A stretch of 64,000 nt of DNA. Origin: Heterobasidion occidentale. Lineage: Eukaryota > Basidiomycota > Agaricomycetes > Russulales > Bondarzewiaceae. The translations under genes were made by a program, and so were the position numbers. The notes beneath the pieces were generated by a model. The model did not search any database. It was not told where the DNA came from and was given only the letters and a program-made list of their open reading frames with translations. Positions 45,698 to 58,100 of the stretch are shown piece by piece. Each line of letters begins with the position of its first letter. The first letter of the stretch is position 1. The DNA is taken from the NCBI GenBank assembly GCA_039111635.1, contig JBCAQO010000006.1, forward strand, positions 2,046,001-2,110,000, given 5' to 3'.

Positions 45698-47959
45698 TTA
45701 CTTGATGTTGTCTAGCTGGTCTAAGATGGTGTCTGGGAGTGTGCGATGGCCATGGTAAATTTTTGCTGCCCAACTTGCCTGCTTGCCAGACAATCCTTTT
45801 CGATAAGCATCCATAAACCGATGTGCTCGTATTGAGAATCTATTGGCATGGCAAGTTAGATATAAAGTTAGCCTTGGTAAGGACTTGCACTCAAATGTGA
45901 GGACTCACCGTCGTATAGATTGAATTGAAACAGCAGCAAGAGCTTTCTTTACGTTTGTTCAAGGTCAGCCTCCTTTGAAGAGGGAGGGAAATCTCGGTAT
46001 ATACGCTTTGCACGCCCCCAACACTGCTCAATTGGACTGAGCTCGCAGTGAAATTTTGGAAGAAAAATAATTTGAAAACCACGAGCTCGACAATGAGTCT
46101 CCAATATAGACTCGACATTCTCGAAGTCAGGCTGACTGTAAAGCAGTCGACGACAGCAGCAGCGAGAAGTGTCATTCGGACACTTGAACCTAGGGCATTC
46201 CGCTCGTAATTCTTGAACATCATGATACCCGCGCTCCTCCAAAATCCTTACCATGCCTTTGAAGACACCAGCCGCATGATCCGGATGCTCGCCATCTGAA
46301 AAATACAGTGACTGGGGTGCCATTGAACATAGCGTCAACCATCCGCACTTTCTCCTTCATAACCTTTCCATCCACACCATGAACCAGCTTTCCATCGGCA
46401 TCAAGCTTATTCCGAAGGACACCAAAGTTGGAGGGACCGGTAGACTTGGAGGGAAATTTGGGCATCTTTCGGGCTGATAGAGCATCATCAGGCCGCTTTA
46501 GGTGAGTTGTCGCATTGTCAAAAATCAGAATATGTTTGTCATAGGGAAAGTGATCCTCGAGAATGTTCATCGCCTTTGTCGCATGCTCCAAGATATCACT
46601 ATTTGTGAAATATCCATCGCGCGCCTTCCCTGTCTTGAAATAGACTCGTGCCTCTACTGCTCCATCAAGCGACCGCAGCCAACCATAGTCAGCGGAGACG
46701 AGAATCGGCCACCATCAGTGAGGCGCCCTCTCCTTTTGATTGTGGGGACAGCATTCTCACGGTGGGTTGAACCCAGCGGACATGCCGTCGATCGTTTGCA
46801 TAGAAGGTCGATCATCATGATACCAGATGACAGTGCGGCGCTCTTGTGGACATGGACCATCTCTCCCTCTTCAGTACCATCTTGTTTCACCTGCGAGACG
46901 TTTCCTCAAATTGCGCCATTCTCGGAAGAAAGGAGGTCTGTCGGTACGCCACCACATCGCTGCGCTCGTGTCCATCAACATACTGGCCTGTAGGGCTCTT
47001 TCGCCAGCGATAACCAACCGCGTGCATCCATCGCTGAGCTGTCGCCAATGATATATTCCCTTCAGGAGTACCGGTCTTGATCTCCGCGCTGTTCACAAAA
47101 CCGGACACCCTGCTGCTGCACTGACATATTCACCAATTCCCATCAGGTGTTCATGTATGGCCTTCGCAAGATCCCTGGATTCTAGCATAGAAGCATTCAT
47201 GAGCATAGAGATTGAATGGCAGGTTTTCCGGATTTAATGAAGGAGCGGGACCAGGTACGCAGCTTTTTGCCGTGTGAGTGCTCTTCCGTGGGTTTCTGCT
47301 GTTTTCACTGAGGCCATCATCCAGCCGAGTCGTCGTTTCTTGTCTGCATATGCAGCGAGAAACATCAACATCATTTCCAGCCGCCTCCGCAAGAGCTTGT
47401 CACCCATAAACGGCTTATGCCCCTTTCTGCTCCGACGAGGGGGATGCAAGATCTGTTCCAGATGACACATTGCAGCATGTGCCTCTTCAATCGATGGCGG
47501 GCCAAGGAAAGTGCCGCCGTTAGTGGATTCCTTCATCTGGCTTGCTTTGTCGTGCAAATCAGGGTTACTGGGCTGCTCAGGTGAGTTATCGAGCCCTGAC
47601 ATTAGACTGGCACTGACTCACAGGTTCCGAACTTCTTGATTCTGCTTCGACTCGTGGTGCAAGGCTCTCCATGCCTTGACTAAGGCTCAGCTCCGATACC
47701 CCTTCCGTCATTCTTCTCGCGGCAGACTTGCAAGATTGCTGGGTGCCGACAACAGCCAAATAGTTCCTTATAAAGCAGCCTTCCATGCCTCTTTCACCCA
47801 CCGGGATCTGTTGGTAAGAGGGCCTTCATAGAATTCATGGGTGAATTAATAGGTAAGGCTCACATTCTCCTTTTGTTCCGGAAATATCCCTCGACCTTTC
47901 TTCGCCCTGTTACCTAGGTTCTTGATAAATGAAGAGATTGATCGGCGTCGCTTAGGCAT
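45698..47959 (-). mobile_element. Degenerate DDE transposase gene (Tc1/mariner-IS630-like)
   Basis: From the probable start at 47959 (MPKRRRSISSFIKNLG) to the stop at 45698 the minus strand keeps the order of a mushroom DDE transposase: a helix-turn-helix part (NISLATAQRWMHAVGYRW, SPTGQYVDGHERSDVVAYRQ), the catalytic block ILIFDNATTHLKR, the block SLYFSDGEHPDHAAGVFKGM, then FLPKFHCELSPIEQCWGRAK, which holds the last acidic residue, and a C-terminal helix (AHRFMDAYRKGLSGKQASWA). The frame changes several times: near 46330 (a base missing in a CCCC/AG context), near 45965 (CAAACG where CAAAACG fits), and in the N-terminal half near 47100-47300 and 47600-47850. I could not find terminal inverted repeats with confidence. 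It is inactive as it stands. Confidence 0.85.
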
Positions 47960-49424
47960 TGTCGTAGCGCAACACACGCAACGGGCGGCAAGATTTGCAA
48001 TATACTCCTGAGTAAACATGTTTATGCCGCTTCTAGTCAGAGTGACACTCGAAAACATTCGAAAACTATCTCCTCATTGAGTGAGCCCTAATTCAAAAAA
48101 ATAGCACCAAGCAAATGTCTGTTAAATCGATACAAATGATCCCTTGGTGCCCAATTTCTTAATTTCTTCTCGGTGAGAGAGGAGATAGCAATTCTTTGCG
48201 AAAGTAACGCCCTTCTCCGCCAAAAGTGACACCTCTGTATCATGTGATGTAGTCGCGTTTGCATGCGGCCTATCTTAATAGCTGTATGCAATGATGTGTG
48301 GCTTACCAGTCATCCTATATCGATGGGTATAGACCAAAGATCCCCAAATCAAACCTCTGGGCAGAAGGAGAACAGGCTGAGCGCACCCAACAATGATCTA
48401 TTGGCAGATATTGCTACAGGGAAGTGCGGGGAGCTTACAAGACAAGTCTCAAGGTTGCAGAGCCCCAAAGTTCGCCAAGATGCTCAAACTTGACTATGAT
48501 GATTGAATCCAGAGATGATCCGGGTTCTATGAGAGGTGCTTGAGTGAAGGAAGGCGATTCTCCTGATCCAATCAAGTAATACGAGGAGCGACAGGGGAGC
48601 AGATCCAGCTCAAAAGCATAAGTGACGATGCATTCATGGGGACTATCGTGGCCTACACCGGTGATATACCAATATCCATCCCTCGCATTCGAAGCTATTC
48701 GAAGTCGATGGCCTGAGAGGGGCGGAGCCGCCACGTGTCCAGACTCCAGATATTAGACGCCTGCAAACACGAAAACGAGGTCAAAGCAATGCACGCACAG
48801 CCCACAGGTATCTGATCTCCAAGCGACCACAGGCCATCCGGAGATGCCCTTGCAGTGATAACAAGATGAGACCAAAGCATGATGGAGCCATGGTTCCACC
48901 GCCTGTGAGATGGCGGTAGAGTGCTCAGTGGACTATGATGGGCCGTTGACTGCCGTTGTTGCATGCATAGAAACAGGTCATGCGATGAAAGCTTGGGCAA
49001 AAACCGGTGTGAGGCGGAGCTTCGAGACTGCTTCGAGGGTACGTCACCATCATGGTCTGCGACGTGAAGCATAGAGTAGGACCTCGCGCATTATGGTGGT
49101 CGATGACAGTCAATGGCCCGACCACCAGGTACCCGCGAGGAAGGAAAACAGCATTGGTTCCGTAGCAGCGCAAAAAAGATGAGGACCCGGAGAGGTGGCG
49201 ACAGACCTCTTTTGTTCTCCAAAATATGACGCGAGGAAGGGGATTGTTCGTCGGCAACGAGATTCGGCAGGCTCTACTCCTTGAAATTTGACCTCTCGAG
49301 TTCGCCCACAATCTGTCCTTGCAGACACTCGTTCACCGACGCGTTCACCGACGCTGTTCCAGACGGCCAAGTCGACAAGTAGAGGCATCGCGAACAGACA
49401 CGCAGCACGTGGTTCGTCGGCGAC
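47960..49424. other. Spacer between transposon relic and HMG-box gene
   Basis: No supported coding sequence. The left part probably belongs to the transposon's end; the right part is the promoter of the HMG-box gene, with a CT-rich leader. Confidence 0.45.
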
Positions 49425-50781
49425 GTGACGGCAAACATGGACCCACACCACTCACCACCGTACTACGCGCTGCAACCCAACCCACCCTCATACACCTTCT
49501 TGCCACCGTCTCCACTCTCCTCATATCCTCCATCTCCTCTCCTTTACTTACCTCTCACTGTTACCCTCACATCCTTTGAACCTATGTCTGGCCCTACCCG
49601 CACGGCGCGTCCCACGGGCGCCAAACCCCCCAGGCCACCCAATGCCTGGATCCTATACCGCTCCGACAGACTTCGTGCGTTTCCACCCGCTGCACCGGGA
49701 GCTCCACGTCGCCCACAATCCGAAATCTCCAAGGAAATCGCTCGTATGTGGAAAAATGAGGCAGAAGAGACGAAGTCCGAGTACGAGAGGAGGGCTGAGT
49801 TGGCCAAGGCAGAACACGCGCGACAGTATCCCAACTACCGCTTCTGCCCAATGAAGAAAGCCGACAAAGACAAGCTTCGTGAAGAGGCGAAAGCTGAAAA
49901 GGAGAGGGTCAAGGCCGAGATTCGCAAGGCGCGTCAGCGTAGCGTTTATCCGTATCCAACGACCGCGTCGATCGCGTCGTCTTCCACCCCGTACTTAGAG
50001 TACATACCTGCACCATCCTGGGGACCCGAGGGGTCTCGTGGCATCCCAGGCCTCTCCCCTCCTTGGTCCCAATCATCTTCTCCCGCAGCGTCGACGCTAT
50101 CCGCCGACTCTCCAGGTGCCACTGCCGCTCAAGCCTCCCCGCTCGTGGATTCCTCCCTACAACTCCCAGACACGTGTACTAGTGGAACTCCTCGCATCCC
50201 GAGCGCCGTTCCCGAGCGCCCGTCTTCGACCCGCATCCCCTCGGTTTCCGATGAGGCCACACCGGCTCCTTCAAATGTGCAGTCGATCCCTCAACCCAGT
50301 TTGCCACAAGTGGAGCCGGCTTCTGTCACTCACCAATGGATGCCTGTTTTGAATGCTCCAACATCTACAGTTGTAGCCAATGCTGGTGATACAGAACCAG
50401 TAAGCTCTTGGCCGAACCAGACCAGCCTGTTTGAGCAGCAATTTGATCAAGTACGTGGGCTTGTTTTTGGATATAAATAGTATTTGACCTTTCGTGAAGG
50501 ACGCACTCTCTTTTCAGATACCGCAGATGGATACAGCTCAAGGTTTCGCGTCTGACGCTCTAGAGTCTAACGAGATGCAAGCGTTGCTTGCCTCGACTGG
50601 CGATCCCTCAGTGTTTCAAGTCGATGTTCTGGGCTCTACTCTTCCTAATGACCCTCCCGAGAACATCGAATTCAGCATCGGCCAGTCGACAGATTTGGCG
50701 TACGTGTCTCCCGAGGTACTGGCACAATTTCTCAGCCAGTTCCCGTTCGACCTTAGAAGGCTTCGCGCCTCCTACCGCTGA
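49425..50781 (+). CDS. HMG-box (MATA-HMG type) transcription factor A
   Basis: Exon 1 (49425-50450) and exon 2 (from 50518) are in phase. After a Pro-rich N terminus comes a MATA-type HMG box at about residues 68-145: PPRPPNAWILYRSDRLRAFP, SEISKEIARMWKNE, then HARQYPNYRFCPMKKADK. A basic helix (KAEIRKARQR) and Ser/Pro-rich sequence follow. Such proteins include mating and pheromone-response regulators like Ustilago Prf1 and S. pombe Ste11. In exon 2 the frame ends at 50781. An extra C near 50749 (FDL before GFAPPTAES) would explain this, since the next frame is open with the same composition to 51193 and would give 566 residues. Which end is real cannot be decided here. Confidence 0.82.
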
Positions 50782-51193
50782 GTCAACGGCCGCATCAATG
50801 GATGGCATGTGGTATCAACAAACATCCGGGCACGATGACCAGGAGCCCTTTAACGAATATAACAACGACTCCATGTTTCAGTATGTCAATTTTGATACCA
50901 CCTCGGCCTCAACAAGCACCAACACCAGCGCTAGTGACCCATCGAATGCGGAGCCTATCCGGCACTTTTCAGGTTACACGGAGCCATCAATGCTCGTCAA
51001 TCCTCCACCAGTCGTGCATACGTCTCCGCAGGAAGTGCAGCCTCAGCCTTCTGCCCAACAGACCTACGTTCCGCCGTCCGGGGCAACGAATGCCGGAATC
51101 CGCCGCGTTGGAGGCAGCTGGCGGCCCCCCTCGAACTTGCGTAGGTCTTCAGTGGATTCTTCACGGGCATCATCGTGGACGGTACCAGCTTGA

Positions 51194-53048
51194 TTATCCT
51201 TCGGCAGCCTCATCGCGTCAAACCTTGTGGCCCTGATACCAAGATGGACAGACTGTACTCTTTCTATCTTATTTTTATCACGACCTGTTACGCATCGCAT
51301 ATCTAAATTTTGGCATCTACGTCATCTCATGCATCTCCCATCCACATCGCCACATCCCTTGCTTTCTCGCCTCTGTCTTCGTTATATTTTCCAGCAACTA
51401 CCCTATCGACAAGTTATCCTGCAGCTAGATCCCCAGTCGCGTTGTCTTTTTTGCACATGTTTTCTATCGTCCGCTGTGATCCACCCCTCTCATTGTCCAT
51501 CCGCTTTCCTGTCCTCCCGCTTCCTCTCCGCCTTTTCCTCCAAAGTCTTTCATTCTCATTCGTCGCTTTTCTTGCTTTCTGGAGGTTATTCCCTGCTGTG
51601 TGCTTTGGGCTCGCATCTGTTGACTCCATATTTTAATCACCACATCCCAGTCGCATTGTATATCCCCGTTGATATCCTAACAGAACCATCTTCTGATCTT
51701 ACCGCTGCTTCATCCACTCTCTTCTGCTTTTCCGTTCTGTTCCGTCCCATTGTGCAATCGTCATTGTTATACCTCTTGCCGTTGCCGTGGGTTGTATATT
51801 GTGCTCGAAGCACATAAAAGAATAACATAACATATTTCCTGCGCGCAAGCCGTTCTGAAGGATGTTTTCGGTTCAAGAATAGTGTTTTCGTAGTACGCGT
51901 TGTGCGGCCGTTGCCGGGTGTGCGCCGGCATCGGATTCGAACCACTGGAAAGAGGTGCCAGTCCTTCGTTGCAGCATAGATCTACAGGGACCATAGTTTC
52001 GGAGATCCCACCGCAGCGATTATCACTTAGCAGGGGGTCAATCTTGATATAAGGGGGAGCTGCATCACCTATCATGCCAACGCCAATCCCAGATAACGGT
52101 GCTCTATCAGCTTCGAGGGGATGGAGCTACTTCATCAATAGCGGATCAATGGCTACCGTTTCATAAGCATGGCTTCATTGCTTTCTTTCACTCGGTATTC
52201 CGTTCATGCAGTGCGAAATTGAAACAACTACCTCTTCTCACGACGCGTGGACCTCGGAAAACCCTGGCTCACAAGAACGTACATGGCCGCGATTGGAATC
52301 AAGGGTCTGGACAGTACGTTAGGCTATCCGCATGAACCCCACACCGCAGAAATGCCAGATTCTGACGTTCTCTCTCATTCCTAGAGGCTGTAATTTCTAT
52401 GTATCATTTTGCCCTCGAGGATGTGGAGAATGACATATCTTGATGCACCTCGCTTGGCCTTTGTGCGCCGCGTCTCAACCACGCTCTGTTGTGATACCGT
52501 ACCATCCTACACAGGAGATGACAGTTCATTTCACGTTGCACAGTTCGCTTTTGCAATCCAGGATGGTACAGCAATTCTTGCTGCATACGTACCTGGCTGA
52601 TTCGCAGTCTCGTGGTATGCCGACCGTCTCCTGTTTCCCTGACCTCAACTGACCATCTATCTTGAGTAATAGGGTCGGGCACGGTCGACGGGTTATAGTA
52701 TGATGGTTCTGTTGTGGCCACACCGTCTGGTATCGCTGTGCTTGCCTTTTCCGCTTTCCTGGTTTAACAGTTCCCACAAAGCTTTCACTTGAGACTTTAA
52801 TCCATGCAGCTGTTCTGGGAGGAGGATTGACCGTTGCGGCACAATTTCCACTTTTCCGCCACACTGTACACGTGTGCCAAAGCGACGGGAATGCCACAAA
52901 GTGGGGTCACCGCCACGGCCAAGCGCGGTTTGTTTGAGTATAGTCTGTCTTTGCACAAACGGCGCATTGACGTGAACCCGACAGGCAGCCTCCTCTTTCA
53001 CTTCACTCCCATCTCGACCGCCACTTACAACAGGTCACCAACACCACG
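51194..53048. other. Spacer between the two HMG-box genes
   Basis: 51230-51830 is pyrimidine-rich without good coding signs. On the minus strand at 51933-51943 there is a perfect pol III B-box (GGTTCGAATCC), but no cloverleaf forms around it. No other features seen. Confidence 0.45.
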
Positions 53049-54159
53049 ATGCCTAAAGTGCAATCCTCTAAAGACCACATTCCCAGACCATTGAATTGTT
53101 ATATGCTCTATCGAGCTGAAAAGCTGGCCCAATGGCAACTCACCCAACCTGATCACGATCGCAAACCGGGAAGAGTTGCGAACGAATGGAGGAGCGAGCC
53201 GGAGCACGTCAAAGAGAAGTTTCAACAAGTGGCAAAAGAAGTAGCCTCGCGTCATGCTCTCGAGCATCCCAACTACCGCTATCGACCCAGGAAGAGGAGC
53301 GAGAAGAAACCTAGGATGTCGAAGAGAGGAAACGCTTCCAGATCTCAAGGACACGCCATCCTCTCAACTATGTCTCCATCGAATCTATTCGACTACCTCC
53401 CTCTGTCGCCTCTCACCCCACAGAGCGGTTCCTCTGTACATTCGCCCTCTATGCAAGGTGCCCCATGCCACCAAGTAAGTTGCCAGTCATCCTTAGGAAA
53501 TCTGAGCTCAATGTTCTCACATCACATCAATTCTTCTAGGTCTACAAAACGCCGGACGTCGTCGGGGTTTCCCCATTGGAAGGCCATCAATCCACTCCCC
53601 GCTCTCCTAAAATCTGTCAGCCTCAGGTGGCACCATTCATGATAAGCCCCGTAAACCTTCCCTTCCACCATCACAACCCGCAGCGCACTCATAAATGGTC
53701 CCACATTCACATCCTGCACTATTCAGGACGGACAGTCTCGATCAGCTGCCCCTACCGTCGGCTGCATCTCCCATTCTCATACTGTCGGATCGTCCCAGTC
53801 CAGCTACTACATGACCACCGCACCAATCTCCCCGTGGAACCTTTCTATGATGAGCCCCTTGATTATACAGACTCGAATTTCCCGGCCCTCCCTCCCCAAC
53901 CTCTCCAAGCCTATTTTGATCTCAACCAGCGTACGAGCAACGCACCGAGCAATGTTGGGACTCTATGGGCTATATTGACAACATTCTCGCGTCTTTTAAT
54001 CCCAACCAACCAGACAACCCTCAACGCGATGACCTCCTATTTCAAGTAGCCAAGTTATTCGAAGATTCATACGACCTCTTCGACCTAGGGACTACATCGG
54101 CGATGGATCCTTTACTTTTAGAAATTCTAAGGCTACCCAAGGCAACACTCTCTACATGA
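53049..54159 (+). CDS. HMG-box (MATA-HMG type) protein B, 3' half uncertain
   Basis: Exon 1 (53049-53474) encodes an HMG box at the very N terminus: HIPRPLNCYMLYRAEKLAQW, RVANEWRSEPEHVKEKFQ, ALEHPNYRYRPRKRSEKK. A gt-ag intron (53475-53539) leads to an exon starting VYKTPDVVGVSPLEG. Beyond about 53640 different frames look coding in turn, and the best C terminus (DNILASFNPNQPDNP to LPKATLST, stop at 54159) is in another frame than the sequence before it. So either one or more short introns or indels are present. The box is related to that of gene A but clearly diverged, and the two genes are tandem, about 2 kb apart. A role in gene regulation is inferred from the box. Confidence 0.72.
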
Positions 54160-54416
54160 AAGGTTCTCATGGCGTCATCATTCCGATTTTTCACTGTGTA
54201 CAACTCATCTATATCTCTCCACTCTGTGTTATATGCGACTAGTCCCCTTTCCCCAGCGTTTCCTTGCTCGATGGGTGTACATATATATATATGATTATTA
54301 CTAGATATCTAATGAACGTCCTCGTGGCCTGAGACAACATTGCGTCGTCACTAGTCCCAGGAGTGAGTTCTTCAAGCAGCTGAACGTCCACGTATAACTA
54401 TTTTTGTTGTACCACC

Positions 54417-54960
54417 TCATAAACCATGTCCATCACACTGCGGAAAAGTCTCAGTGTCCTCTGCTGTCACACCTGAGCCTCCGGACCTCTTTTTCAGCGC
54501 GATCCCAACGATGACGCCTCGGTGAGATACGCCCAGCAGGCCTTCAGACTCTGCGAGCCATGCAATGGTCGCTATCTGAGACGCGTAGAGGGAATATAGG
54601 GACTGCATCTCAGATGAGGGTGCTTGTCCGAGAATCGGTGTGAGTTCGATTGATGGGGGAGGAAGGGGAAGGGGTGATGGTCAAGGTTTGGACCGGACGT
54701 GTCTGGGGGTGGCGCAGGTTGGAAGGGTGGTTGAAGGGATCGTCGCTTGGATCTTTTCACACCTTCAGTTCGCGTTTCGTTGCAGAATGCGAGATTCGTA
54801 GATCGTAAATGCGTACCAGGTTTCCGACCTTTCCGAGTTGGGTGACGAGAATTATGATACGATCTGCAAAGATTTGCAAGACGACATCTGTCTGATTTTC
54901 GCTCACAAACCTGTGAATGTGTGCCGTCTGTAACATATCGAAACCCAACGATGGTTGAAC
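54417..54960 (-). pseudogene. Proteasome assembly chaperone 3 (PAC3)-like, interrupted
   Basis: The minus strand contains VSENQTDVVLQIFADRIII with LVTQLGKVGNL, then after an intron (donor at about 54816) IQATIPSTT, a proline-rich piece QPAPPPDTSGPN, then PSIELTPILGQAPS and SLYSLYASQIATIAWLAES ending VVGIALKKR-like (VIVGIALKKR), stop at 54417. This is the order of fungal PAC3/Psmg3, a small chaperone that helps build the 20S alpha ring. The middle is in a different frame from its flanks: one shift after IPSTT and one at a run of five G (plus strand 54655-54659) that is a base short. Read straight, a TGA stops it. The N-terminal exon is not placed. With two indels that nearly compensate, assembly error is possible. 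Confidence 0.7.
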
Positions 54961-55181
54961 TGAAAAGCTTCAGAGATTGAATATTGAATGCCGTCACGCC
55001 TTGTAGTTGCCGTGGGAAAGTCTACTGGACGCAGTCTGGACGCGTCCTGAGTACTCAGGCCTGAGTACTTGAGTCCCGACGCGCAGGTGCAGGTCTGAAG
55101 CTCCTGAAGCCCATTCACCTTGTCTTCAACGTTGCAACGGCTTTGTTGATAGCCCGGACCGAAGAATTGAACACAATCGTC

Positions 55182-58100
55182 ATGTCGAGCCTACACGGGT
55201 CTCCGTCTAAGAGCAAGAGTAAAGAGGATGACTATTGGCAACCTGGTTGGTGGGAGTTGCAGTCATTCGCAGAATACGATGAGAGGTCTGTGTGTCGGCT
55301 CGTCTCGACAATTCATCCTGGCTTATTGTATTCTTTGACATATTCCAATGTGTGCAGACCTCTTTCATGGAGCGCATCATCCATTATATTTACTGCCCAT
55401 CCTACGAAGCCGTTCGTACTTGGCCGCCTATTCACGACGTCTAAAGAGTTCATCATCCCCTCGCCGACCCCAGTCATTGCTCCATCCGCTATGTTCGAAC
55501 CACCCTCTGTTATCACAGCTTCACCTGATGACAGATCACTATTTGCCTACTTCCCATGCCGAGATGGGACAGGCTTGGGATGTTTCTGGAGTAGAGGCCT
55601 TGAGGTAGATAATTGGGGCGTGAAGGAATACTTTACATTTCCCAGAGGATCTGATGTTATAACCTCTGCGTGGCTTGGTGGCCCTCGGACAGTGAGTCTA
55701 CGTCATCATCATACTCGTTTATGTTGCATTTGAACTCGCGGGTCGTTGCTTCTTCATAGTGGGGACGGATCCTAGCGGACGCAGTATTCGTCTGCCTTTG
55801 CAAGGTCCTCCGACACCATGCACTCTTCCAACATTTATGGTCGTCACGCGCAACCTTGAAGTTAGCCTATACTACATACGCAATGGCTCACATAAGTTCA
55901 TGGTTCTCAGCTGCTCCCTCACGCAACCAGACCGGTTGCATGAGAAGGAAGCCCATGGACCCTCTGAGACGCCTACAGCTCCAGGGGGCGCGAAGATATG
56001 TGTAAGAGCAGCTATTGGACTTAGCTACAATGGTGAGCTTCTCCTATGCAGCTACTTACACTCTTATCTAACTCCTCCCGCAGAGCCCTCAATCTTGATT
56101 GCCACACATTCGAGGACCATCGCACCACCTCTCGATACATCGTCTTTCAACGTGGATATGCCATTTGCTCTTGAGGTAGCGCACCAGAACCAGCCAACCG
56201 AATCTTTCAGAGCAGACGACTGGAATAACTGGGCCGAAGAACCAATGATAGAGCTCTGTGAAGTTCGTGTCGGATTTGACGAGGCTGTGATGAGTGAGTG
56301 TTCCTGTGGCATATCAACTTAGAATATGTGACCGAATGGGCTTGGTGTGTCAGGTCTCTCTACAAATCCGCTTCCTGCAATATATTGTTCTACAGAGCAT
56401 CTGAACAAGATGATTCTAGTGCCGCAACTCCCTTCCTCTCAGAGTAAGGGAGGTTTATATCTCGCGATGTCATTTTTAGATTTTGGTTCATGTAAGACGC
56501 AATCTCTTGTCAGAAAGCGTTGACTGATATAGGTACAGACACGTCTCCTCCAAAATCGGAATTGAAGTTATATTCGCTATTCAAGAATCCCACGCCCATG
56601 AACAATAGCCAACCTAATTGGGTGAGTAGTCTCGCCTGCGAATATGAATACTCACAGCTCAAATCTCTCCAAGCTGTCTAGTCTGGAAACAGCTCGACCA
56701 TTCACTTCAGAAATATTAACATTCATATCGCGTCATGTCACCGGATTTCCAGCAGATACCCTATTAATTGGAACTATCAATACCTCCGCCAACGTATCTA
56801 GGAATCATCGCAAGTCTAAAGAGACCTCAATTGGAAATATTTGTGTTCTGCAGATGTGGGTGCATATGAGTCTTTCCGTTCATCCTCGCCTCGACTCAAC
56901 TTTTGGATCCCAATGACAAGGCCTTTACTTGAGAATGACAATCATTGGAGGACTGTGCCTGTGCTGTCGTCCAGCTCAAATAATATTTTACCAGATTGTA
57001 CGTGCTTTCACCAGTACTACAGGGTCGATGGGCAACATTGATGGCACATTCTCACTGATCACTTTACAAACATAGTATTGTTGAGCGTGGTTTTATCGCC
57101 TAATGGGGCCCTTCTTTGTGCTGCTTCGCCTCCCTTGTATTCTCCCTCGAAGATATCGGTACACCCTCTACCAAGACGATACTCTGGTGAGCCCATGGGT
57201 CCACCGTCTGGTGCGTTTATCGACTCTCCGTGTATATAATGCAACACTAATTGTTTTTTGGTGGATAGCAGGCAGTAAGGGTCACACGCCAATACCTCCG
57301 GATACATATATCCTAGTATCTGCCATCAAAACGGCAAAGTCTGTGGCTGACACTGTGCACCAATTGTCGCTTTCTTCAAGCCCTCTCAGTCAAGTTGAGG
57401 ATGTCCTCTGTTGCACGCTAAGTTTACTGGAACAACATGCGGGAAAGATCTGGTCATACTGGTTGAATGACCTCGTCGGCCTTGTGCTCGAGGTTTATCG
57501 GTATAGGAGACAACTTTTGAAGACCTCGAAGACAGCACTAATATAGTTCACAACTAGGTCAAGAGTTCGTCGAACAAACAATCCTGTGCTAAAGGAGCAG
57601 CTCACTGTTCGTTACCAGACAGCCCAGGATCTATGTTCCATCATTGCTTGTCACAGCGCCTTTGAGGATTGCAAGGATGGCGACCTCTATGACACCGGTG
57701 CGCCGTCATCAACTGGCAGCCACTTATGTAGCCACTGATTCGAGGCTGCTTACAGAGGCAGCGTGGCCATTGATCGGTCTGAGCACCTGGTTTCTGGAGC
57801 TTTCGGAGAAGCTTCTGCGGGAGTGTGTCCTTTTACACAACGCGGGGGAAGACGGAGTGCCCACGCAATCTCCTATGAGCGTTGACGAAGATGACCTATT
57901 TGGATCCTCTCCATGTGGGCACGAATTTTTCAGCTGCCTGGAACATGATTGTGCTTACGGACTGGCAGCTCTCTCCTCGAAGGCGGTGCATGCTGTCTCT
58001 TCCATCTTATTACATTTGGTACATCCATACGCCCTGGATTCGTTCCGCACCACTTTGGGAGATGTTAGGCGTTTCCACGATCAACTGACCGCGTCGAGTT

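Noticed and set aside
51227..51817. 196-codon plus-strand frame downstream of HMG-A
   Set aside because: CT-rich DNA gives Leu/Ser/Phe-rich translation; hydrophobic but without recognisable topology or homologous pattern.
51900..51990. tRNA gene on the minus strand
   Set aside because: A perfect B-box is present, but T-stem pairing is partial and no 5' acceptor strand matches.
49425..54159. Mating-type locus
   Set aside because: HMG-box genes alone do not mark the Agaricomycete MAT loci, which carry HD1/HD2 pairs or pheromone receptors; none is seen nearby.
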